Shown one piece after another: positions 1 through 9,525 of a DNA stretch of 64,000 nt; the first letter of the stretch is position 1, and each line of letters starts with the position of its first letter. Under the pieces are notes generated by a model that had not been told where the DNA came from, made no database searches, and worked only from the letters and a program-made list of their open reading frames with translations. Location: positions 1 through 64,000 of the forward strand of contig NZ_FNQJ01000006.1 in assembly GCF_900107605.1 (NCBI RefSeq). Reading direction: 5' to 3'. A program made the position numbers and the translations under genes. Origin of the DNA: Acidovorax soli (GTDB lineage: Bacteria; Pseudomonadota; Gammaproteobacteria; Burkholderiales; Burkholderiaceae_C).

Positions 1-103
1 GGGGTCGCAGACTGTGGGTCGCCTTTCTTTTGGGTACGTTTCTTTGGCGAAGCAAAGAAAAGTACCTCGCCCGCCGGGGCGAGACCCGGCCTCCGCCCTC
101 AGC
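1..103. repeat. Dispersed ~103-bp repeat, copy A
   Basis: This segment is nearly the same as 48129-48232. It contains a hairpin core (TTTCTTTG-GCGAAG-CAAAGAAA) and ends in the motif GAGACCCGGCCTCCGCCC. It lies beyond the 3' end of phhA, with no credible gene in it; short open frames through it are repeat-encoded. The role is unknown; a transcript-end or REP-like function is possible. The element may continue beyond the window edge. Confidence 0.75.
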
Positions 104-130
104 AAAAGCACACAGCAAACTACAAAAACA

Positions 131-178
131 AGAGCTACCAGAGCTTTAAAAATAAGCGCTACAACCCAGCTTGATCCA
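131..178. repeat. Imperfect palindromic repeat near the phhA 3' end
   Basis: An AT-flanked imperfect inverted repeat built on AGAGCTT / AAGCGCT with outer AGCT / CAGCTT blocks. It resembles the palindromes at 8413-8455, 12289-12326 and 15484-15524, which share the GCGCTT/AAGCGC core. It sits just before the phhA stop and may help end hppD-phhA transcripts, but no clean T-run follows it on the minus strand. Confidence 0.4.
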
Positions 179-183
179 AAAAA

Positions 184-1020
184 TCAAACCACCCCTTCCC
201 TCTCATCCGCCGCAAATTCCCGCAACCCCCGCAGCCGCTCATAAATCGGCGCAAAGTCCCCCGCCGTCATGTCGAACAACTGCTCGAAGCTGTCGATCAC
301 AAAGTACGTCTGCTGGTAGGTGTCAATCTTGTAGCGCGTGCGCATCGTGCGCTCCAGTTGCAGGGGCAGGCGCTGCGGTTCGGGGCTTTGCACGGAGTAG
401 GGCAGCTCGCCCGATGAACTGAGGATGCCGGCCCCATACGCCCGCAGACCGCCCGCCTCGCGGATCAGGCCGAACTCGATCGTGTACCAGTACAGGCGGC
501 TGAGCATCTCGCAGGCGCCCAGCTGCTGCGCCTTCAGGCCGCCCTGGCCGTAGCGCTGCACGTAGTCGGCAAACACCGGGTTGAACAGCAGCGGCACATG
601 GCCGAACAGGTCGTGAAAGATGTCGGGCTCGACGATGTAGTCGAACTCGGCCGGCGTGCGGATCCAGTCCGTCACCGGGAACTTGCGGTGCGCCAGCAGG
701 GTGAAGAACGGCACCTCGGGAATCAGCCCTGGCACGGCCACGATCTCCCAGCGCGTGGCGCGGTACAGGCGCTCGTTGATTTCCTCGAAGCGCGGGATAT
801 GGTCCTTGATGCCTAGCGAGGGCAGGGCCGCTACGAAGGCCTCGCTGGCCAGGCCGGGCAGCAGGGCCGACTGGCGCTCGTACAGGCGCCGGTAGGTGTC
901 GTGGTCGGCGGCGGTATAGGCCGCGAAGTTCTGCGGGCAGGTGTAGTCGGCGGCGGCGCGCGTGTAGTCGCCGCGCGGTGGGCGCGCGCTGGCGCCATAG
1001 ACGACGGGTTCGGTGGCCAT
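184..1020 (-). CDS. phhA: Phenylalanine 4-monooxygenase
   Basis: Converts L-phenylalanine to L-tyrosine using tetrahydropterin, O2 and a mononuclear iron. The 278-residue product is the usual length for the monomeric bacterial enzyme and lacks the animal regulatory domain. The iron-binding triad is visible: His136 and His141 in FHDLFGHVP and Glu182 in YTIEFGL. The ATG at 1020 is preceded by GGGAG; the open frame runs further upstream only through hppD. It lies 13 bp after hppD on the same strand, so the two very likely share a transcript feeding Phe into tyrosine catabolism. Confidence 0.96.
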   Translation of the reverse strand: MATEPVVYGASARPPRGDYTRAAADYTCPQNFAAYTAADHDTYRRLYERQSALLPGLASEAFVAALPSLGIKDHIPRFEEINERLYRATRWEIVAVPGLIPEVPFFTLLAHRKFPVTDWIRTPAEFDYIVEPDIFHDLFGHVPLLFNPVFADYVQRYGQGGLKAQQLGACEMLSRLYWYTIEFGLIREAGGLRAYGAGILSSSGELPYSVQSPEPQRLPLQLERTMRTRYKIDTYQQTYFVIDSFEQLFDMTAGDFAPIYERLRGLREFAADEREGVV

Positions 1021-1033
1021 GGCCGGCTCCCGT

Positions 1034-2176
1034 TCAGTCTTTCCTGCCTTCGAGCACGCCGCGCCGGATCTGGTCGAGCTCGATGCTTTCGAACAGCGCC
1101 TTGAAGTTGCCGTTGCCAAAGCCATCGTCGCCCTTGCGCTGGATGAACTCAAAGAAGATCGGGCCCAGCTGGTTCTCGCTGAAGATCTGCAGCAGCAGCT
1201 TGCCGGCCACGCCATCGATGAGGATCTTGCGCTGGTGCAGTGCTTCCACCGGCTCGCCGTGGCCGGGGATGCGCTTTTCGACCAGCTCGTAGTAGGTGTC
1301 GGGCGTATCGAGCAGGCGCACGCCGCTGGCGCGCAACGCATCGACCGTGTCGTAGAGGTTGTCCGAGCCCATGGCGATGTGCTGGATACCCTCGCCCTTG
1401 TACATGTCCAGGTATTCCTGGATCTGGCCGGCCTTCTCCTTGCCCTCTTCGTTGATCGGGATGCGGATCTTGCCGCAGGGGCTGGTCATGGCCCGGCTCT
1501 TGACGCCAGTGACCTGGCCCTCGATGTCGAAGTATTTGATCTCGCGGAAGTTGAACACGCGCTCGTAGAAATCGGCCCATTCGTTCATGCGGCCGCGGTG
1601 CACGTTGTGCGTGAGGTGGTCGATGTAGGTCAGGCCATGGCCCCTGGGGTTCAGGGCCTCGTCGGCCGACACGCCGGGCAGGGGCTCGAAGTCCACGTCA
1701 AAGAAACCGATGTTGCCGATGTCGCCGGGCTGGGCGCCGTTCTTGCCGCGCCAGCGGTCCACCAGGTAGATCAGGCTGTCGCCCACGCCCTTGATGGCGG
1801 GGATGTTCAGCTCGCCCGGGCCGGCCACGCCCGCGTAGCCCCAGGCGCCCAGGCCCAGCGCGCGCTCGTAGGCGGCCTTGGTGTCGTGCACGCGAAAGGC
1901 AATGGCGCAGACGCTGGGGCCGTGCAGGCGGGCAAAGCGCTGGGCAAAGCTGTCGGGCTCGGCGTTGATGATGAAGTTGATCTCGCCCTGGCGGTACAGC
2001 AGCACGTTCTTGTGGCGGTGGCGCGCCACCGGCTTGAAGCCCATGCCCTCGAACACCTTGCCCATGGCTTGCGGATCGGGCGCCGCGAATTCGATGAATT
2101 CGAACCCGTCCGTGCCCATGGGGTTCTCCCAGGCGGCGGTGTCCTGGGTGGCTTGCTGCGGCAATGCTGCGTTCAT
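1034..2176 (-). CDS. hppD: 4-hydroxyphenylpyruvate dioxygenase
   Basis: Converts 4-hydroxyphenylpyruvate to homogentisate in tyrosine degradation. The 380-residue protein has the two vicinal-oxygen-chelate halves of the family and the iron ligands His187 (IDHLTHNVH), His266 (GIQHIAMG) and Glu343 (FFEFIQRKG). The start at 2176 is supported by GGAGAC a few bases upstream; the open frame extends further only through intergenic sequence. It is the first gene of hppD-phhA, divergent from an Lrp-family gene that is its likely regulator. Homogentisate dioxygenase is not in this window. Confidence 0.97.
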   Translation of the reverse strand: MNAALPQQATQDTAAWENPMGTDGFEFIEFAAPDPQAMGKVFEGMGFKPVARHRHKNVLLYRQGEINFIINAEPDSFAQRFARLHGPSVCAIAFRVHDTKAAYERALGLGAWGYAGVAGPGELNIPAIKGVGDSLIYLVDRWRGKNGAQPGDIGNIGFFDVDFEPLPGVSADEALNPRGHGLTYIDHLTHNVHRGRMNEWADFYERVFNFREIKYFDIEGQVTGVKSRAMTSPCGKIRIPINEEGKEKAGQIQEYLDMYKGEGIQHIAMGSDNLYDTVDALRASGVRLLDTPDTYYELVEKRIPGHGEPVEALHQRKILIDGVAGKLLLQIFSENQLGPIFFEFIQRKGDDGFGNGNFKALFESIELDQIRRGVLEGRKD

Positions 2177-2318
2177 GTTGTCTCCGGTCAAAAATGTGGA
2201 ATGCTGTGCACTGTAGGCGCGCAAGTCCTCATGTTTCTGGCGAATTGGAGAGTCAATGGGGTATTGTTTGCAGGAATCATGCGCCAAATCAATATTTGAC
2301 GAACGACGGATGTTGATA

Positions 2319-2343
2319 ATTTCGCGCCGTTTTTTCGCGAAAT
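2319..2343. promoter_or_regulatory. Inverted repeat in the hppD/lrp divergent promoter region
   Basis: ATTTCGCG and CGCGAAAT form a perfect 8-bp inverted repeat with a 9-bp spacer inside an AT-richer part of the 299-bp gap between two divergent genes. This is a natural place for the operator of the neighbouring Lrp/AsnC regulator. Binding is inferred from position and symmetry only. Confidence 0.4.
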
Positions 2344-2475
2344 ATTCGGCGGCTTTAGCGGCGTGCCGGCTCAGCGTGCCGCAGCGGCGGGTTGCAGCCC
2401 GCGCAAGGGCCGGTGCGTGCGCCGCCTCTTCGCCGCAATGGGCGTTGCGGGTGTTCGTTCGTAGAATCCTGCGCA

Positions 2476-2958
2476 ATGAACGATGCCAACGCACTCGACA
2501 AGCTGGACAAGGCCATCCTGCGCCGCCTGCAAGACAACGGGCGCGAAACCTACGACGTGATTGGCGAGCAGGTGGGCCTGTCGCCGAGTGCCGTGCTGCG
2601 GCGCGTGAAGCGCCTGGAAGACAGCGGCGTGATCGCCCGCTATGTGGCCCTGGTCCGGCCCGAGGCCGTGGGGCTGGGGCTCACGGCTTACCTCAATGTG
2701 CGCCTCGAAAAACACACCGAAAGCCACAAGCGCAACCCCATGGACCTGTTCCGCGCCAGCGTGCAGACCTGGCCCGAAGTGGTGGAGTGCGCGGCGCTCA
2801 CCGGCGAGATGGATTACCTGCTCAGGGTGGTGGTGGCCGATATGGCGCACTACAGCCGCTTCATCATGGACACGCTGCTCAAACACCCCAGCGTGCAGGA
2901 CTGCAAGACCAGCTTTGTGCTCGACCGGGTCAAGGCCACCACCGCCGTGCCGGTGTGA
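2476..2958 (+). CDS. Lrp/AsnC family transcriptional regulator
   Basis: A 160-residue DNA-binding regulator with an N-terminal helix-turn-helix ([20 protein letters not shown], then [16 protein letters not shown]) and a C-terminal ligand-sensing domain ([13 protein letters not shown]). It is divergent from hppD-phhA. Regulators in this arrangement often sense an aromatic amino acid and activate hpd, so a role in Phe/Tyr catabolism is likely but inferred. ATG 2476 was chosen because the family begins close to the D-x-I-L helix; the 28 extra upstream codons look like intergenic sequence. Confidence 0.9.
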   Translation: MNDANALDKLDKAILRRLQDNGRETYDVIGEQVGLSPSAVLRRVKRLEDSGVIARYVALVRPEAVGLGLTAYLNVRLEKHTESHKRNPMDLFRASVQTWPEVVECAALTGEMDYLLRVVVADMAHYSRFIMDTLLKHPSVQDCKTSFVLDRVKATTAVPV

Positions 2959-2996
2959 GTCCCGGGGCGCTCGGGGCGGGTTTTTTTGTAACAGTG

Positions 2997-3013
2997 GCTA
3001 TCAATTCAATAGC
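2997..3013. repeat. Short GCTAT...ATAGC palindrome between genes
   Basis: GCTAT and ATAGC flank a 7-base loop in the 177-bp gap after the Lrp gene. ATAGC/GCTAT blocks also edge other palindromes here, for example near 15491. The remaining gap (2959-3135) holds a T-run at 2981-2987 and no gene that I can support. Confidence 0.35.
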
Positions 3014-3135
3014 TTATGGCGCATTGTCTGTTTTGGATATCACGGTTTTTGCTCTGATTGGATGTTCGTCTCTATTTTGGTGCAGTGCAGCAAAAGTACT
3101 GGAATAAATGAGGGAAAACCCTTAAATTCCATACC

Positions 3136-3864
3136 ATGATCGCAACCAAAGACTGGCTCAAGGCTTCGTGGGGCGCCAGCAAAGACATGCTGGCGCCCTT
3201 TGGCGGCCCTTCGCTGGATGATGCCCCCGCGTCCACTCCGCTGATGGTGCCCATCCGTTCGCTGGGCCCGTCCTACCGCGAGCGCATCACGCAGCATCTG
3301 CTGCAGCTGGAGCCGCCCGACCGGTATCTGCGCTTTGGCTATGCCGCCACGGACGAGCAGATCCGCCGCTACACCGAGCGGCTCGATTTCGACCGTGACG
3401 AAATCTTTGGCATCTACAACCGCCGTCTGGAACTCATCGCCATGGCCCATCTGGCGTTTGCCGAGCACCCCGAGCACAAGCAATGTGCCGAGTTTGGCGT
3501 GTCGGTGCTCAAGCAGGCACGGGGCCGGGGGTTTGGCGCACGTCTGTTTGACCGCGCCATCATGCATGCCCGCAACGCGGGGGTGAGCATGGTGTTCATC
3601 CATGCGCTGACGGAAAACACCGCCATGCTCAAGATCGCTCGCAATGCGGGCGCCACGGTGCAGCGCGACGGCTCCGAATCCGAGGCCTACCTGCAGATTC
3701 CGCCCGCCAGCCTGGACACGCGCATGACCGAAATCGTCGAGCAGCAATTCGCCGAGATGGACTACCGCCTCAAGCGCCAGGCCAAGCAGTTCTGGGACTT
3801 CCTGGCCGGGGTGCAGGAAGTGCGCAAGGGCGTGCAGCACGGACGCCACCAGTCGGCCGAATAG
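3136..3864 (+). CDS. GNAT family N-acetyltransferase
   Basis: A 242-residue protein with one GNAT fold in its middle. The acetyl-CoA-binding motif A reads VLKQARGRGFGARLFDRA (Q/R-x-x-G-x-G/A), followed by a HALTENTAMLKIARNAGA segment typical of the C-terminal half. The first ~35 residues and last ~40 are extensions. The substrate cannot be told. It stands alone between the Lrp gene and corC. ATG 3136 gives the full frame; Met18 is a possible later start. Confidence 0.8.
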   Translation: MIATKDWLKASWGASKDMLAPFGGPSLDDAPASTPLMVPIRSLGPSYRERITQHLLQLEPPDRYLRFGYAATDEQIRRYTERLDFDRDEIFGIYNRRLELIAMAHLAFAEHPEHKQCAEFGVSVLKQARGRGFGARLFDRAIMHARNAGVSMVFIHALTENTAMLKIARNAGATVQRDGSESEAYLQIPPASLDTRMTEIVEQQFAEMDYRLKRQAKQFWDFLAGVQEVRKGVQHGRHQSAE

Positions 3865-3955
3865 GGCCGTTGCCCGCCTGCGGCGCGGGCGGTGTCATGA
3901 CAATCCGCTATCCTAGGGGTCTGTTCAACTACCGCACGTCCTGCACTCCAAGACA

Positions 3956-4831
3956 GTGTCTGACCCGCACCCCCAGCGCTTGCCCGAAAAGGAAGACAAG
4001 CGCACTTTCCTGCAAAAGGTGGCCGAGTTCATCCATCCCGGACCGGACTCCACCGAAGAACTCATCGAGACGTTGGCCGAGGCCGAGGACAACGAAGTCA
4101 TCGGCGCCGACTCCCGCGTGATGCTGGAGCGTGTCATCCGCATGGCCGACATGACGGCCGGCGACGTGATGGTGGCCGCACCCCGCATGGACCTCGTCAA
4201 CATCGATGCGCCCTTTGACGAGTTGCTGCGCCTGGTGATCAACACCGCGCACTCGCGTTTTCCGGTGTACCAGGGCGAGCGGGAAAACATCATCGGCATC
4301 CTCATGGCCAAGGACCTGCTCAAGCTGCAGCGGGCGCCCGAGCTGAACATCCGCGCCCTGCTGCGCCCGGCTGCCTTCGTGCCGGAAAGCAAGGGCCTGA
4401 ACGACCTGCTGCGCGAGTTCCGCGGCAACCGCAACCACCTGGCCATCGTGATCGACGAGTTCGGCCGGGTGGCGGGCCTGATCACCATCGAAGACGTGCT
4501 GGAACAGATCGTGGGCGAGATCGAAGACGAGTTCGACATCCCCGAGGACGAGGGCGACATCTTCGGCCTTGCCGACCATACCTACCGCGTGAGCGGCGAC
4601 ACCCCCATCGAACGCGTGGCCGAAGCCTTTGGTATCACCCTGCAAGGCAGTGATCCCGAGGAAAGCTTTGACACCGTGGGCGGGCTGATCGCCCACGAAA
4701 TGGGGCATGTGCCCAAGCGGGGCGAACACCTGCAGCTGTGCGGCCTGCACTTTGTGGTGCTGCACACCAAGGGCGGCGCCGTGCGCTGGTTCAAGGTGTC
4801 GCGCATCGACGAAGACAGTCCCCCCGGCTGA
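3956..4831 (+). CDS. corC: CorC/HlyC-type CBS-domain protein (YbeX family)
   Basis: A 291-residue cytoplasmic protein with two CBS domains (about residues 65-190, including VMVAAPRMDLV and IVIDEFGRVAGLITIEDVLE) and a C-terminal CorC_HlyC domain. There is no membrane domain, so it belongs to the short CorC/YbeX group linked to Mg/Co efflux and, in other bacteria, ribosome-related phenotypes. It starts with GTG. Its TGA stop overlaps the lnt start by one base (TGATG), the conserved ybeX-lnt pairing. The exact biochemical role is unsettled in the family. Confidence 0.9.
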   Translation: MSDPHPQRLPEKEDKRTFLQKVAEFIHPGPDSTEELIETLAEAEDNEVIGADSRVMLERVIRMADMTAGDVMVAAPRMDLVNIDAPFDELLRLVINTAHSRFPVYQGERENIIGILMAKDLLKLQRAPELNIRALLRPAAFVPESKGLNDLLREFRGNRNHLAIVIDEFGRVAGLITIEDVLEQIVGEIEDEFDIPEDEGDIFGLADHTYRVSGDTPIERVAEAFGITLQGSDPEESFDTVGGLIAHEMGHVPKRGEHLQLCGLHFVVLHTKGGAVRWFKVSRIDEDSPPG

Positions 4832-6429
4832 TGGTCCGGCTGCAACGCCTGCCGGGTGCTGCGCTTGCGGGGCAGGCCTGCCTGGCCGCTGCGGCGGGCG
4901 TGGCGCAGGCCCTGTCCCTGGCCCTGCCGTGGAGCGGCGAGCCGCAATGGTGGTTGCAGATCCTGTCGCTGGCCGTGCTGGCGTGGCTGGTGCGGGCACC
5001 AGCGCCCTGGCGCCGTGCGGCGGGCCTGGGCTGGGTGTTTGCCACGGCCTGGATGGCGGCCACCTTCTGGTGGCTGTTCATTTCCATGCACCACTACGGT
5101 GGCCTGGCGGCGCCACTGGCGGTGGTGGCCGTGCTGGGGCTGGCGGGCTTTCTGGGTGCCTACTATGCGGCGGTTCTGGCGCTTTTTGCGCGTCTGGCAC
5201 CAACCCATCGTGCGCTGGCAGCTATTGTTTTCGGAGCGATCTGGATGCTGGCGGAGCTGGCACGCGGCACGCTGTGGACGGGCTTTCCGTGGGGCGCCGG
5301 CGGCTATGCCCATGTGCAGGGGCCCCTGAGCGCGCTGGCACGTACCGTGGGCGTGTACGGCGTCGGTTGCGTGGCTGCGGTGCTGGCCATGCTGCTGGCG
5401 CAGGCGCGCCCCGGCGATCTCCTGCGCCTGCGTGCCTGGGCGCTGGTGGCGTTGGGTGCGCTGGTGCTGGTGGGCGCAGGCCTGCAGCGCCAATGCGCCA
5501 TTGAGTCGTGCCACACCCCGGCGCTGCCGCCGCCGCCACCGATCAGCCTGGCGCTGCTCCAGGGCAACATCCCGCAGGACGAAAAATTCCAGCCCGGCAG
5601 CGGCGTGCCGCTGGCGCTGCAGTGGTATGCCGATGCACTGCGGGCTGCCACGGCAAGCCTCGTCGTGGCGCCGGAAACCGCCATTCCGCTGCTGCCGCAG
5701 CAACTCATGCCGGGTTATCTGGAGGGGCTGGCGGCGCATTTCGGCCAGGGCCAGCAGGCGGCGCTGGTGGGTATCCCGATGGGCGATGAAGTGCAGGGCT
5801 ACACCAATTCGGTGCTCGGCCTGAAACCCGCGCAGCCGGCCCCCTACCAGTACGACAAGCACCACCTGGTGCCGTTTGGCGAGTTCATTCCGCCGTTTTT
5901 CCGATGGTTCACGGCCATGATGAACATTCCCCTGGGCGATTTCAACCGGGGCGCCATCGGGCAGCCATCCTTTGTCTGGGCGGGCCAGCGCATTGCGCCC
6001 AACATCTGCTACGAGGACTTGTTTGGCGAAGAACTGGGCGCGCGTTTTGCCGATCCGGCCAGCGCCCCCACGCTGTTTGTCAATTTCAGCAACATCGGCT
6101 GGTTCGGCAACACGGTTGCCATCGACCAGCACCTGCAGATCAGCCGCATGCGCGCGCTGGAGTTCGAGCGCCCCATGGTGCGTGCCACCAACACCGGTGC
6201 CACCGCCATCATCGACCACCGGGGCGTGGTCACCCATGCGCTGGCGCGCCACACCCGCGGGGTGCTGACCGGCCAGGTGCAGGGGCGCGGGCTCAGCGCG
6301 CAAGACGGCTGGGGCATCACGCCCTATGCCTGGTGGGTGGCACGCTGGGGGCTGGCACCCCTGTGGGCGGCAGGCTTTTGCGTGGTCGCCGGGGCAGCGT
6401 TGGCGCGGCGCAGGCGCTTGCGGGGCTGA
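4831..6429 (+). CDS. lnt: Apolipoprotein N-acyltransferase
   Basis: Adds the third acyl chain to the N-terminal cysteine of lipoproteins in the inner membrane. Of the 532 residues, the first ~220 form several membrane segments and the rest is a periplasmic nitrilase-like domain. The catalytic triad is present: Glu282 (APETAIP), Lys343 (YDKHHLVPFGE) and Cys393 (NICYEDLFG). A last membrane segment and an Arg-rich tail close the protein. The start ATG 4831 overlaps the corC stop, indicating translational coupling. Confidence 0.96.
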   Translation: MVRLQRLPGAALAGQACLAAAAGVAQALSLALPWSGEPQWWLQILSLAVLAWLVRAPAPWRRAAGLGWVFATAWMAATFWWLFISMHHYGGLAAPLAVVAVLGLAGFLGAYYAAVLALFARLAPTHRALAAIVFGAIWMLAELARGTLWTGFPWGAGGYAHVQGPLSALARTVGVYGVGCVAAVLAMLLAQARPGDLLRLRAWALVALGALVLVGAGLQRQCAIESCHTPALPPPPPISLALLQGNIPQDEKFQPGSGVPLALQWYADALRAATASLVVAPETAIPLLPQQLMPGYLEGLAAHFGQGQQAALVGIPMGDEVQGYTNSVLGLKPAQPAPYQYDKHHLVPFGEFIPPFFRWFTAMMNIPLGDFNRGAIGQPSFVWAGQRIAPNICYEDLFGEELGARFADPASAPTLFVNFSNIGWFGNTVAIDQHLQISRMRALEFERPMVRATNTGATAIIDHRGVVTHALARHTRGVLTGQVQGRGLSAQDGWGITPYAWWVARWGLAPLWAAGFCVVAGAALARRRRLRG

Positions 6430-6642
6430 GACGGCAGGCTGGCGCGGGCTCCGGGCCTGTCGCGAATTGACTCAGATCAAGCAATAAAGGGAGCTCTCGC
6501 GGTTGGCCGGCGGTTCAATCGGCGGGTATGCGGGCCATGGGCCGTGTTGTGCCTTGATAATGGAGCCCTGCAACTGTGAGCAGGGGTTGCGAACGGTGAA
6601 TTATTGAAGCGGCACGGCCGCTGTTCTGGAGCACGACTGAAA

Positions 6643-7164
6643 ATGGCAGATTCCTTTTCCTACGAACAACTGATTGCCTCGGGCGAGGGCCGATTGTTCG
6701 GCGCTGACAGCGGGCGTCTGCCGCTGCCACCCATGCTGATGTTTGACCGCATCACCCACATCGACAGCGATGGCGGCGCGCACGGGCTGGGGAAAATCCG
6801 CGCCGAACTCGACGTCAAGCCCGATCTGTGGTTCTTTGCCTGCCATTTCCAGGGCGACCCCGTCATGCCCGGCTGCCTGGGGCTCGATGCCATGTGGCAG
6901 CTCATCGGCTTTTACCTGACCTGGCTGCAACTGCCCGGCCGCGGGCGTGCGCTGGGTGCGGGCGAAGTCAAGTTCACCGGCGAGGTGGGCCCTGGCGTGA
7001 AGCTCGTCACCTACGAAATCGACATCAAGCGCGTCATCAAGCGCAAGCTGGTCATGGCCATTGGCGATGCCCGCCTGCTGGCCGACGGCAAGGAAATCTA
7101 TGTAGCCAATGACCTGCGCGTGGGCCTGTTCAAACGCGAGGAAGACGGCAAGGAAGCAGCATGA
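6643..7164 (+). CDS. fabA: 3-hydroxydecanoyl-ACP dehydratase/isomerase
   Basis: Dehydrates 3-hydroxydecanoyl-ACP and isomerises trans-2- to cis-3-decenoyl-ACP, starting unsaturated fatty acid synthesis. It has 173 residues, like the E. coli enzyme. Catalytic His68 ([20 protein letters not shown]) and Asp82 are in place. ATG 6643 gives the family N-terminus ([10 protein letters not shown]); a TTG 13 codons earlier is unlikely. It overlaps fabB by 4 bp. The 213 bp upstream hold no gene. Confidence 0.97.
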   Translation: MADSFSYEQLIASGEGRLFGADSGRLPLPPMLMFDRITHIDSDGGAHGLGKIRAELDVKPDLWFFACHFQGDPVMPGCLGLDAMWQLIGFYLTWLQLPGRGRALGAGEVKFTGEVGPGVKLVTYEIDIKRVIKRKLVMAIGDARLLADGKEIYVANDLRVGLFKREEDGKEAA

Positions 7165-8384
7165 CCACCAAGAAGCGCGTAGTCATCACCGGCGCGGGCA
7201 TCGTCTCGTGCATTGGCAACGACCTGGCCACCGTGGAAGCCTCGCTGCGCGCGGGCACCAGCGGCATCAAGGCCGTGGAGAAGTTCAAGGAGCTGGGCCT
7301 GCGCAGCCAGGTGGGCGGAGCTCCCGAGATCGACATCGAGGCGCGCATCGACCGCAAGCAGCTGCGCTTCATGGGCGACGCGGCGGCCTATGCGCAGATC
7401 GCCCTGGAAGACGCGATCCAGCAAGCCGGTTTGACGCCCGAGCAGGTCAGCCATCCGCGCACCGGCCTCATCATGGGCTCGGGCGGCGGCTCGCCCGCCA
7501 ACCAGATCGAAGCGGCCGACACGCTGCGCGAAAAAGGCATCCGCCGCGTGGGCCCTTACCAGGTCACGCGCTGCATGAGCTCTACCGTGTCCGCCTGCCT
7601 GGCCACCAACTTCAAGGTCAAGGGCATCAACTACTCCATCACCTCGGCCTGCTCCACCTCGGCCCACTGCATCGGCGCGGCCGCGCAGCAGATCGCCTGG
7701 GGCATGCAGGACGTGATGTTTGCCGGTGGCGGCGAAGAGCTGAGCTGGGGCATGTCGCTGCTGTTCGACGGCATGGGCGCCATGTCCAGCAAGTACAACG
7801 AGACGCCCGAAAAGGCCTCGCGCGCCTACGACGCGAACCGCGACGGCTTCGTGATCGCGGGTGGCGGCGGCGCCGTGGTGCTGGAGAGTCTGGAGCACGC
7901 CCAGGCCCGCGGCGCCACCATCCTGGCCGAAGTGGTGGGCTTTGGCGCCACCAGCGACGGCGAAGACATGGTGGCCCCGTCGGGCGATGGCGCCATTGCC
8001 TGCATGCAGCAGGCCATGGAAGGCCTGGGCGCCCCCATCGATTACATCAACACCCACGGCACCTCCACGCCCGTGGGCGACATGCAGGAAGTGCGCGCCA
8101 TGCGCGCCCTGTTCGGCGACAAGGTGCCGCCGTTTTCCTCCACCAAGTCGCTCACCGGCCACTCGCTGGGCGCCACGGGCGTGCAGGAGGCGATCTACTG
8201 CATGATCATGCTGAACCGGGGTTTCATCGCAGGCTCGGCCAACGTCGAGACGCCCGACCCGGCCCTGGGCGACATGCCCCTGGTCACGCAAACGCGCGAT
8301 GCGCAGCTCACCACCGTGCTGTCCAACAGCTTCGGCTTTGGCGGCACGAACGCCAGCTTGGTGCTGCGCCGCTGGGTGGCGTAG
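7161..8384 (+). CDS. fabB: 3-oxoacyl-ACP synthase I
   Basis: Condensing enzyme that extends cis-3-decenoyl-ACP, the partner of FabA in the anaerobic unsaturated fatty acid route. The 407-residue product carries the Cys-His-His triad: Cys164 ([11 protein letters not shown]), His in [11 protein letters not shown] and His in [12 protein letters not shown]. The ATGA overlap with fabA indicates coupled translation. A strong hairpin with T-run follows at 8413. Confidence 0.97.
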   Translation: MTTKKRVVITGAGIVSCIGNDLATVEASLRAGTSGIKAVEKFKELGLRSQVGGAPEIDIEARIDRKQLRFMGDAAAYAQIALEDAIQQAGLTPEQVSHPRTGLIMGSGGGSPANQIEAADTLREKGIRRVGPYQVTRCMSSTVSACLATNFKVKGINYSITSACSTSAHCIGAAAQQIAWGMQDVMFAGGGEELSWGMSLLFDGMGAMSSKYNETPEKASRAYDANRDGFVIAGGGGAVVLESLEHAQARGATILAEVVGFGATSDGEDMVAPSGDGAIACMQQAMEGLGAPIDYINTHGTSTPVGDMQEVRAMRALFGDKVPPFSSTKSLTGHSLGATGVQEAIYCMIMLNRGFIAGSANVETPDPALGDMPLVTQTRDAQLTTVLSNSFGFGGTNASLVLRRWVA

Positions 8385-8412
8385 GGCGCACTTTTTCGTT
8401 GCTATTCAATGG

Positions 8413-8455
8413 AGAGCCGTTGGCGCTTGTCTGACAAGCACCAACGGCTCTTTTT
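8413..8455 (+). terminator. Rho-independent terminator after fabB
   Basis: Arms AGAGCCGTTGG (8413-8423) and CCAACGGCTCT (8441-8451) pair perfectly. A second block GCTTGT/ACAAGC extends the stem after one mismatch, leaving a 3-base CTG loop; the run TTTTT is at 8451-8455. This ends fabAB transcripts. The GCGCTTG...CAAGC core resembles the dispersed palindromes of this window. Confidence 0.85.
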
Positions 8456-8540
8456 GCGGATTGACGGCGGGGCAGGGCATGGCTCGTAAAATGATGGGTT
8501 CGCGCGCGCTGCCGCGCCCTCTCACCCGAATCCCCCAGCC

Positions 8541-9497
<957 letters not shown>

Positions 9498-9525
9498 AGG
9501 CGCAGCGCGGAGCACTGAAACCACC

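Noticed and set aside
2959-2990. Rho-independent terminator after the Lrp-family gene
   Set aside because: There is a GC-rich stretch and a T7 run (2981-2987), but the stem pairs poorly (about four pairs), so I do not call it.
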